Shown here one piece after another: positions 12,865 through 18,447 of a DNA stretch of 18,447 nt. Source of the DNA: JANNOG01 sp031398915 (GTDB lineage: Bacteria > Actinomycetota > Actinomycetes > Actinomycetales > JBBAYJ01); the NCBI GenBank assembly GCA_031398915.1, contig JANNOG010000102.1:1-18447 (forward strand), given 5' to 3'. Under the pieces are notes generated by a model. The model saw only the letters and a list, made by a program, of their open reading frames with translations. It had not been told where the DNA came from and did not search any database. The position numbers and the translations under genes are program-made. How positions within the stretch are numbered: the stretch's first letter is position 1; the number at the start of each line of letters is the position of its first letter.

Positions 12865-13788
12865 TCAGGACCGCCGGAACGGCCGGCCGATCGCTGCCGG
12901 CGCCGACGCCCGCCCCACGAACGTAGCCAGCGCGACGAGGGCCAGCAGGTATGGCAGCGCCAGCAGGAGCTCGTACGGCACGGCGATGTCGATCACCTGG
13001 GATCGCAGGGCCACTGCGGCGGCCAGCCCGAACGCCAGGCAGGCGACGAACGCGGGACCGACCCGCCACTTGCCGAAGACCAGCGCGGCCAGCGCCAGGT
13101 AGCCGCGCCCCTGCGTCATGCCCGCCTGGAACAGGCCGACCGTCACCAGCGACAGGTACGCCCCGCCGAGCCCGGCCAGCGCGCCCGATGCCACCACCGC
13201 CGCGAATCGCACCCGGTTGACGGGCACGCCGGCAGCGTCGGCCGCCTCCGGGTTCTCGCCGCAGGCGCGCAGCCGCAGCCCGGCCTGGGTCTTGAACACG
13301 AACCACCACACCGCCAGCGCCAGCAACCCGGCGCCGTAGTCGATCACCGTCAGGTCGGCGAAGATCGCCCCCACCACGGGTAGGCCGGACAGCCCGGGGA
13401 TGACCAGAGCCGGGACCTGTGGCACGGGTGGGCTGGCCCCGTCGACACCCCACACCACGGGCACCAGTGCCGCCGTCAACCCGGCGCCGACCAGGTTGAC
13501 GGCTGTCGCGGCGACCACCTGGTCACCGCCCACCGTCACGGTGATCACCGCCAGGCCGAACCCCGAGAGGGCTCCGGCCAGCACCGCGGCAACGATTCCC
13601 GCCCACGGGCTGCCCGTGGCATACGACGCGACCACACCGGCGAACGCACCGGCCAGCATCATCCCTTCGAGACCGATGTTCATCACCCCCGCCCGCTCGC
13701 ACAGCAACCCACCCAGGGTCGGGTACAGCAGAGGTACGGCGAGGTGGATACCGCTGAGCAGGACGGCGACACTGAGAAGGTCGATCAT
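12865..13788 (-). CDS. ABC transporter permease 2 (nucleoside-type, NupQ-like)
   Basis: A 307-residue inner-membrane permease of the BPD_transp_2 (branched-chain amino acid/ribose/nucleoside) family. It has about eight to nine hydrophobic segments and the family motifs ERAGVMNIGLEGMMLAGAF near the N-terminus and LRACGENPEAADAAGV, the loop that contacts the ATPase, in the second half. It is shorter than its partner, as YufQ/NupQ-type second permeases usually are. Its ATG overlaps the permease 1 stop as ATGA (13785-13788). It is the last gene of the transporter operon and ends facing the ADA-like gene. The C-terminus is basic (GRPFRRS). Confidence 0.93.
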   Translation of the reverse strand: MIDLLSVAVLLSGIHLAVPLLYPTLGGLLCERAGVMNIGLEGMMLAGAFAGVVASYATGSPWAGIVAAVLAGALSGFGLAVITVTVGGDQVVAATAVNLVGAGLTAALVPVVWGVDGASPPVPQVPALVIPGLSGLPVVGAIFADLTVIDYGAGLLALAVWWFVFKTQAGLRLRACGENPEAADAAGVPVNRVRFAAVVASGALAGLGGAYLSLVTVGLFQAGMTQGRGYLALAALVFGKWRVGPAFVACLAFGLAAAVALRSQVIDIAVPYELLLALPYLLALVALATFVGRASAPAAIGRPFRRS

Positions 13789-15026
13789 CGCGCTGCCCTT
13801 CGGCGTGAGACGCCCTCGGCGAGGCGTTCGGCGGCAGGGCGCGCCGCCACGAAGGCGACGACCAGGCCGGAGACCACGGCGATCAGCTCGCGGCTGATCC
13901 CGGCGACGGCCTGCAGCTGGATCGACCCGGCCCCCAGGACGGCGAAGAACCCGGCCGCGGCCAGGGTGCCGATCGGGGTCAGCTGCCCCAGCAGGGCGAC
14001 CGCGATCGCCTCGAACCCGTAGCCGGGGGAGAACGCGTCGTAGTAGCGCCCGTACAGGCCGAGTACCTCGACCGCGCCGGCCAGGCCGGCCAGACCACCC
14101 GACAACAGCATCGCCGCGATCGTGGTCCGCGCCACGCTGATGCCGTGTGCTCGGGCGGCGCCGGGGTTGGCCCCGACCAGTCGCAGCCGGAATCCTGCCG
14201 GTGTCCGGTACAGCAGCCAGGCGATCACCACGGTCACGGCGAGCGCCAACAGGAACCCGGCGTGCAACCGCGAGTCGTCCCAGATGATCGGCAACCGGGC
14301 GGAGTCGGGGACTCGCTCGGTCGCCGACGGTTGCGTCGGCGAGACCAGCGGGCCCGTGGGACTCACCAGATACTGCGACAGGGCGAAGGCGACGTAGTTG
14401 AGCATGATGGTGGTCACCACCTCGTGGACCCCGCGTATCGCCTTGAGCAGCGCCGGGACCAGTACCCAGACCGCGCCGGCGAGTACCCCGGCCAGCAGGG
14501 AGACCGGCAACCGGAGCAGGTCCGGCACCGCGAGCGAGCCGGCGACGACGGCAGAGACCAACCCGCCCACCACCAGTTGGCCCTCGACACCGATGTTGAA
14601 CAGCCCGGCATGGAACGCGACGGCGACGGCCAGGCCCGCCAGCAGCAGCGGTGTCAATTGCAGCAGGGTCTCGGTGATCGCCCGAGGACTGCCCAGGCTG
14701 CCGTCCAGCAGCGCCGTCACCGCCTCGCCGACCGACGACCCGGACAGATACACCACTGGTGCCGCCGCCACCAGGGCCGCGAGCACGGTGAGGGCGAACG
14801 ACATCACCGAGCGGCCGGCCGAACCACCGCCTCGGACCACCTGCAGCAGCGGGAGCAGACCTCGCTGCCCGTCTGGTGCCCGCAACACCTCGTCGAGGAT
14901 GTCGGCGTCCATCCGGACAGCCCTGCGAGTGCCCGGCCGGCCGTTGGTCGGGCCATTCGTCGGCCGACCATTGCCCGGCCGACCATTGTCCGGGCCACTG
15001 GTCGGGGCGTCGGTGGGGGCGCTCAT
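13785..15026 (-). CDS. ABC transporter permease 1 (nucleoside-type, NupP-like)
   Basis: A 413-residue BPD_transp_2 permease. The start is the ATG at 15026, overlapping the ATPase stop (ATGA), rather than the in-frame ATG at 15053. The first ~45 residues are a Gly/Asn/Pro/Arg-rich cytoplasmic tail with NGRPG/NGRPT repeats, followed by an amphipathic helix (MDADILDEVLRAPDGQR) and membrane segments from about residue 73. Family motifs are AGLFNIGVEGQLVVGGLV, RGVHEVVTTIMLNYVAFAL and FRLRLVGANPGAARAHGI. The long first extracytoplasmic loop and the PTGPLVSPTQPS segment are usual in YufP/NupP-type permeases. The repeats in the tail are unusual. Confidence 0.93.
   Translation of the reverse strand: MSAPTDAPTSGPDNGRPGNGRPTNGPTNGRPGTRRAVRMDADILDEVLRAPDGQRGLLPLLQVVRGGGSAGRSVMSFALTVLAALVAAAPVVYLSGSSVGEAVTALLDGSLGSPRAITETLLQLTPLLLAGLAVAVAFHAGLFNIGVEGQLVVGGLVSAVVAGSLAVPDLLRLPVSLLAGVLAGAVWVLVPALLKAIRGVHEVVTTIMLNYVAFALSQYLVSPTGPLVSPTQPSATERVPDSARLPIIWDDSRLHAGFLLALAVTVVIAWLLYRTPAGFRLRLVGANPGAARAHGISVARTTIAAMLLSGGLAGLAGAVEVLGLYGRYYDAFSPGYGFEAIAVALLGQLTPIGTLAAAGFFAVLGAGSIQLQAVAGISRELIAVVSGLVVAFVAARPAAERLAEGVSRRRAAR
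14961..15005. repeat. 15-bp tandem repeats at 5' end of permease 1
   Basis: CGGCCGACCATTGCC (14961-14975) and CGGCCGACCATTGTC (14976-14990) are followed by a weaker third copy (14991-15005), with more degenerate copies at about 14935-14960. They encode the NGRPG/NGRPT repeats of the cytoplasmic tail. Confidence 0.85.
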
Positions 15027-16603
15027 GCGGGCACCGTCGCGGCCGTCATCCAACGCCCCAGCGTGTCGATATCGGCCTGGTCGGCGGGCACGTCCCCGTG
15101 GATCGTCCCCCCGGCGATGACCACCACCCGGTCGGCGACGGCCAACACCTCGGCCAGGTCCAGACTGACCAGCAGGACTCCGGCGCCACGATCGCGCAAT
15201 CCGGCGAGCGTCGTGTGGACGGCGTGGGCCGAGGCGACGTCCAGGCCCCGGGTCGGCTGCACCGCCACCAGCAGGCGGGGGTCATGGGCCAGTTCGCGAC
15301 CGACGACGAGTTTCTGCTGGTTGCCTCCGGACAGCGCGGTCATGGTGACGTCGATGCCGGGGGCGCGGACGCCGTGGCGGCGGATCAGGGCAGTGGCCAG
15401 TCGACGCCATCGGCCGCGAGACAGCCACAGGGGCGCTGACCGCAATGGTCGGGTGTCGGTGAAACCGAGCCCGGCGTTCGCCGTCACCGTCATCGAGGGG
15501 GCGACCGCGTGGGCGTGGCGGTCCTCGGCGATGTACGCCATACCGGCCGCGCGGCGCTGGGCGGGCCGCAGCCTCGTGACGTCGACCCCGTCCAGCACGA
15601 CGGTGCCCTCGACGGCGCGCTCCAGGCCCAACACCAGGTCGACCAGTTGACGCTGGCCGTTGCCCTCGACGCCGGCGACCCCGACGATCTCGCCTGCCCC
15701 GACAGTGAGGTCGACGGGACCGAATCGCGCGCCGTCGCGTAACCCTCGCACCCGCAACACGTCGGTGCGTTCGCTGCCGATCCGCGTGGGGCGGACCAGG
15801 GCAGGCGGGCGTGGCCGACCGATCATCAGCTGGACCAGACGCGCCTCCAGGGCGACGCGTGCCGCAGCGTCGTCGCGTGCGGCGGGATCGATGTCGGTGT
15901 GCCCGACCACCGCGCCGTCACGCAGCACGGTGACCGCGTCGCAATGATCGATCACCTCGGTGAGCTTGTGCGTGATGACGACCACCGTCAGGCCGGCCGC
16001 TCGCAGCTCGGCCAGCACAGCGAACAGGTCGGCGACCTCTGCGGGGGCCAATACCGCGGTGGGCTCGTCGAGGATCAGCAGGCGGGCCCCACCGCGCAGT
16101 GCCTTGAGGATCTCGACGCGTTGTCGGGCACCCACCGACAGGTCGGCGACCGTGGCGCTCGGCTCGATGCGGAGTTCGAACCGCTCGCCCAGCTCGGCGG
16201 CTTCGCGCCCGGCCGTGACCAGGTCCATGCGACGCAGCCAGCGGCCTCGACGACCGCGCCGGTCGGCCAGTACGAGGTTCTCGGCGACGGTGAAGTCGTC
16301 GACCAGGCTGAAGTGCTGGTGGACCATGCCGACCCCGGCAGCCATGGCGTCGGCCGACGACCGCAGCAGCACCCGACGCCCGGCGAGCTCGACGGTTCCG
16401 GCATCAGGGCGTACCTGGCCATAGAGGATCTTCATCAGGGTGGACTTGCCGGCGCCGTTCTCGCCGAGGACCCCGTGGATCGTGGCCGCCGTCACCGTCA
16501 GGTCGACGTCGTCGTTGGCGACCACCGAGCCGTAGGTCTTGCAGATCCCGGTGGCGCGGACGGCCGGGGGTGTCCCGTCCGCGCCACTCATCTCGGCACT
16601 CAT
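15023..16603 (-). CDS. ABC transporter ATPase, two nucleotide-binding domains (NupO-like)
   Basis: 526 residues with two fused ABC domains, as in sugar/nucleoside importers of the RbsA/YufO type. Domain 1: Walker A GENGAGKST (47-55), Q-loop HQHFSL, signature LSVGARQR (155-162), Walker B LLILDEPTAVL (175-185) and the switch His in ITHKL. Domain 2: degenerate Walker A GVEGNGQRQ (311-319), signature LSGGNQQK (424-431) and LLVAVQPTRGLD with the Walker B Glu replaced by Gln; this asymmetry is normal in the group. Starts at ATG 16603 and ATG 16591 are both possible, each made by a copy of a 12-bp repeat. It couples ATP use to import through the two permeases coded just downstream. Confidence 0.93.
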   Translation of the reverse strand: MSAEMSGADGTPPAVRATGICKTYGSVVANDDVDLTVTAATIHGVLGENGAGKSTLMKILYGQVRPDAGTVELAGRRVLLRSSADAMAAGVGMVHQHFSLVDDFTVAENLVLADRRGRRGRWLRRMDLVTAGREAAELGERFELRIEPSATVADLSVGARQRVEILKALRGGARLLILDEPTAVLAPAEVADLFAVLAELRAAGLTVVVITHKLTEVIDHCDAVTVLRDGAVVGHTDIDPAARDDAAARVALEARLVQLMIGRPRPPALVRPTRIGSERTDVLRVRGLRDGARFGPVDLTVGAGEIVGVAGVEGNGQRQLVDLVLGLERAVEGTVVLDGVDVTRLRPAQRRAAGMAYIAEDRHAHAVAPSMTVTANAGLGFTDTRPLRSAPLWLSRGRWRRLATALIRRHGVRAPGIDVTMTALSGGNQQKLVVGRELAHDPRLLVAVQPTRGLDVASAHAVHTTLAGLRDRGAGVLLVSLDLAEVLAVADRVVVIAGGTIHGDVPADQADIDTLGRWMTAATVPA

Positions 16604-16632
16604 CTCGGCACTCGGCTCGGCACTCGGCTCGC
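16585..16632. repeat. Four 12-bp tandem repeats around the ATPase start codon
   Basis: CACTCATCTCGG occurs at 16585-16596 and 16597-16608, then CACTCGGCTCGG at 16609-16620 and a near copy at 16621-16632. On the gene strand the first two each create an in-frame ATG AGT, so copy number changes the number of possible starts and the leader spacing. Confidence 0.9.
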
Positions 16633-16665
16633 CATGCTCAGACAGATCCGTTCATACAGATCCGC

Positions 16666-17790
16666 TCACGAGGTGGGTGGGGTGAATGCGGCGAGTTCGT
16701 CCAGGGTGCCCGGCGGTACCAGGCTCCCGTCGATGATCGCCGCCTCGGCCTCGGCGACCAGGTCCGTGATCTCGGCCGACAGGTCACCGAAGGTGTCCTC
16801 GCACAGCCCGACTGCGCCCTCGGCCAGACCGAGGCTGATCTCGCCACCCTCGAAGGTGCCGTCGGCGGCGGCCGTGTTCTGGATCAGAACCGCCTCGGAC
16901 ACGCCCTTGGTGGCCGATGTCAGGTAGTTGTCCGGCGCCAGCTGGTCCTTGCACGTGTCCGTGCCGACCACCCAGAAGCCCTCGCCCCGCTCGGTGGCGA
17001 CCTGGTAGGCGGCCAGGCCTGCGGCGCCGGCGACCTCGAAGACGATGTCCGCGCCGTCGTCGTAGAAGGCCGTGGTCAGCTCGCTGGCGATGGCGGTGTC
17101 CTCGAACGAGCCGACGTAGGCCGTCGTCACCGTCGCATCGGGGTTGACCGAGGCGACACCGGCCTCGAAACCGGTGAGGAAGCGGACCACCGAGGGGATC
17201 TCGATCCCGCCGACGAATCCGATCTTGTTCGTCTCGGTGGTCAGGCCTGCGGCGATACCGGCCAGGTACGAGGCCTCCTGCTCGCGGAACGTGACACCCG
17301 CGACGTTGGGCAGCGGGACGCCGTCGGCGTCGGTGGCCACCGCGTCGATGAGGGTGAAGAACGAGTCGGGGTTGTCGAGGGCGACCTCGGCCATCGCCTC
17401 GGCCAGCAGGAATCCGACACCGGTCGTCACCGTGGCGCCCGAGTCGACGGCCTGCTGCAGGTTGGGTACGTACTGGGCCTGCTCGGTCGACTGGATGACC
17501 TGAACCTCGCCGCCGAGATCGGCTGCCGAGGCGTCCAGGCCGGCCTTGGCGAGGTCGTTGAAGCCCTGGTCGCCGAGGCCCGCCTGGTCGGTGACCATCG
17601 TCCAGACGTAGTCGCCGCCCGCGCCCTCCTCGCCGGCCGAGGCGTCGACCGACCCGCCCGCTTGCGAGCTGCCCTCGGCAGGCGTGGCGCCGGCCTCGTC
17701 GGTCGTGTCGTCGGCAGAGCCACAGGCGGTGACGAGCAGGAGCAGCCCGACAGCGGCGAGTACGGGTCGAGGCAGGGTGCGGCGGGCCAT
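16666..17790 (-). CDS. BMP-family substrate-binding lipoprotein
   Basis: Periplasmic-side (extracytoplasmic) binding protein of the BMP/Med family (PnrA, BmpA), whose characterised members bind purine nucleosides. The 374-residue product begins MARRTLPRPVLAAVGLLLL, then lipobox VTAC with Cys23, followed by an acidic Asp/Glu/Ala/Gly/Ser linker to about residue 60. Family motifs follow: VWTMVTDQAGLGDQGFNDLA near the start of the domain, DSFFTLIDAVA, REQEASYLAGIAAGLTT, KIGFVGGIEIPSVVRFLTGF, and GADIVFEVAGAAGLAAYQVA. The start is ATG 17790 with GGAG five bases upstream; a GTG at 17796 is the alternative. It precedes the ATPase by about 60 bp and follows the partial Rieske gene by 30 bp on the same strand. 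Confidence 0.93.
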   Translation of the reverse strand: MARRTLPRPVLAAVGLLLLVTACGSADDTTDEAGATPAEGSSQAGGSVDASAGEEGAGGDYVWTMVTDQAGLGDQGFNDLAKAGLDASAADLGGEVQVIQSTEQAQYVPNLQQAVDSGATVTTGVGFLLAEAMAEVALDNPDSFFTLIDAVATDADGVPLPNVAGVTFREQEASYLAGIAAGLTTETNKIGFVGGIEIPSVVRFLTGFEAGVASVNPDATVTTAYVGSFEDTAIASELTTAFYDDGADIVFEVAGAAGLAAYQVATERGEGFWVVGTDTCKDQLAPDNYLTSATKGVSEAVLIQNTAAADGTFEGGEISLGLAEGAVGLCEDTFGDLSAEITDLVAEAEAAIIDGSLVPPGTLDELAAFTPPTS

Positions 17791-17820
17791 GGTCACTCCG
17801 GTGGGTTGAGGTGGGACGGA

Positions 17821-18447
17821 TCAGTGATCGGCGGCGTGTTTGTCGTACACCGCGGACAGGAACGGCCTCGACCACGTCGAGTCGGGCGCGACGGCGCTGC
17901 TCTCGGCGGCAAGGTCGGCCAGGAGGCGGCGGTACTCGACGGTCATCCGGTCGGCTCGGGTGTGCATCTCGGTCTGCATCGACAGCGGGAACTCGGGTCG
18001 TACCCCTTCGAGCAGTTCGCGGTCCTCGTCCTGAACCTGGCGGTCGACGGCGATGATGCCCGCCTGCTTGGCCTCGTCCGGGTCGTCGTTACGGGCGACG
18101 AACTGACAGAACAGCGTGTGGGTGTCGTCGACCGGGGTGCACGTCTTGAACAGGACGTGCTTGAGTCCATTCGGGTACTCGAGCACGCCGCGGAAGACGA
18201 ACGGTTGGACCAGCTCGGCGTGGGTGGTCCGGGTGGTGAAGTCCTCGGTGATGCCGGTGTTGAGCTTCTGCTGCTCGGTGACCCGTGACCGGTAGCTGAC
18301 CGACATGGTGATCCCGCCCGTGGGGGTCCGCTCGACCGCCATGCCGTGGAGCGCGGGCGCCGAGGCATCGCCGATCGAGTTGCGGTGGACGAAGCTGAGG
18401 TGGGCGACGTCCAGGGCGTTGTCCACCACGCGCGGCGCCGAGGCGGC
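17821..18447 (-). CDS. Rieske oxygenase alpha subunit, C-terminal part (5' end outside window)
   Basis: The frame is open to the window end; 208 residues of the catalytic half are visible. The mononuclear iron site is at VVDNALDVAHLSFVHRNSIG (N-x2-D-x2-H-x4-H), and the later helix with VQDEDRELLEG supplies the likely third ligand. Beta-strand sheet segments (HAELVQPFVFRGVLEYPNG, HVLFKTCTPVDDTHTLFCQF) and the ending MQTEMHTRADRMTVEYRRLL fit vanillate demethylase / caffeine demethylase / pheophorbide-oxygenase-like enzymes. The Rieske domain must lie outside the window if it is N-terminal as usual. The same 'AEQHTRADRAAIEMRRTL'-type ending occurs in the 10555-11820 protein, so the two are paralogues. 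It is probably the first or an early gene of the transporter operon. Confidence 0.88.
   Translation of the reverse strand, partial: AASAPRVVDNALDVAHLSFVHRNSIGDASAPALHGMAVERTPTGGITMSVSYRSRVTEQQKLNTGITEDFTTRTTHAELVQPFVFRGVLEYPNGLKHVLFKTCTPVDDTHTLFCQFVARNDDPDEAKQAGIIAVDRQVQDEDRELLEGVRPEFPLSMQTEMHTRADRMTVEYRRLLADLAAESSAVAPDSTWSRPFLSAVYDKHAADH

Noticed and set aside
11813..13453. A 546-codon minus-strand frame antisense to the ADA-like gene
   Set aside because: No domain; overlaps two well-supported genes in other frames.
15260..15300. Defective ABC ATPase because the second Walker B lacks its Glu
   Set aside because: The AVQPTRGLD form with Gln is usual in the second domain of nucleoside-type ATPases, so it is not a lesion.
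16570..18288. A 572-codon plus-strand open frame over the BMP and Rieske genes
   Set aside because: It is the shadow of GC-rich minus-strand genes with strong family motifs, and is composed mainly of Gly, Arg, Val and Asp runs.

Overview
The window is very G+C-rich, uses GTG and TTG starts freely and carries actinobacterial protein families, so it most likely comes from a high-GC actinomycete; the genus cannot be told from the sequence. It splits into two very different halves at about position 9,540.

Left half (1-9540) is an accessory region built from pieces of polymorphic (Rhs-type) toxin / immunity pairs, broken up by insertion sequences and decay. In order: the C-terminal end of a HEAT-like immunity protein (1-315, +); a two-gene minus-strand operon of an XRE regulator and a short endonuclease V-like protein joined by an ATGA overlap (357-1264); a toxin C-terminus split by a complete IS21-family element (1451-3789, flanked by GGTAC duplications) and followed by a frameshifted candidate immunity gene (3966-4155); a 196-bp IS3 end fragment (4156-4351); a second toxin tail with an intact immunity gene (4352-4998); an orphan Rhs tip carrying a TreTu-like ADP-ribosyltransferase toxin and its TriTu-like immunity gene (5013-6523); a second IS3 element, full length but with a nonsense codon in orfA (6658-7951); a third toxin tail with intact immunity gene (7952-8378); a fourth toxin tail with a broken immunity gene (8391-8835); and a decayed vapBC module (8956-9538, -). 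The toxins are mostly reduced to C-terminal tails, while several immunity genes stay open: a set of orphan immunities.

Right half (9589-18447) is well-preserved metabolic DNA. A DUF4190/DUF4352-like membrane protein (9589-10464, -) is followed by what looks like a purine-nucleoside uptake and oxidation locus: a Rieske oxygenase of unusual architecture (10555-11820, -), a divergent adenosine-deaminase-family gene (11861-12850, +), and a minus-strand operon of a Rieske oxygenase (cut by the window end), a BMP-family lipoprotein, a double-domain ABC ATPase and two permeases (18447 down to 12865), with 4-bp overlaps between the ATPase and permease genes. My reading is import of a nucleoside-like compound by a BMP/NupOPQ-type transporter, oxidation (possibly N- or O-dealkylation) by Rieske enzymes, and deamination or related hydrolysis by the ADA-like enzyme. 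The substrate is not known.

The most unusual features are: the 10555-11820 oxygenase, whose N-terminal Rieske fold has lost its cluster-binding part while a complete Rieske domain sits at the C-terminus; the repeated toxin-tail/immunity organisation; and an istB frameshift that is explained exactly by a 31-bp tandem duplication. Short tandem repeats of 12 or 15 bp lie at the 5' ends of four separate genes (istB, the 10555 oxygenase, permease 1, the ABC ATPase).
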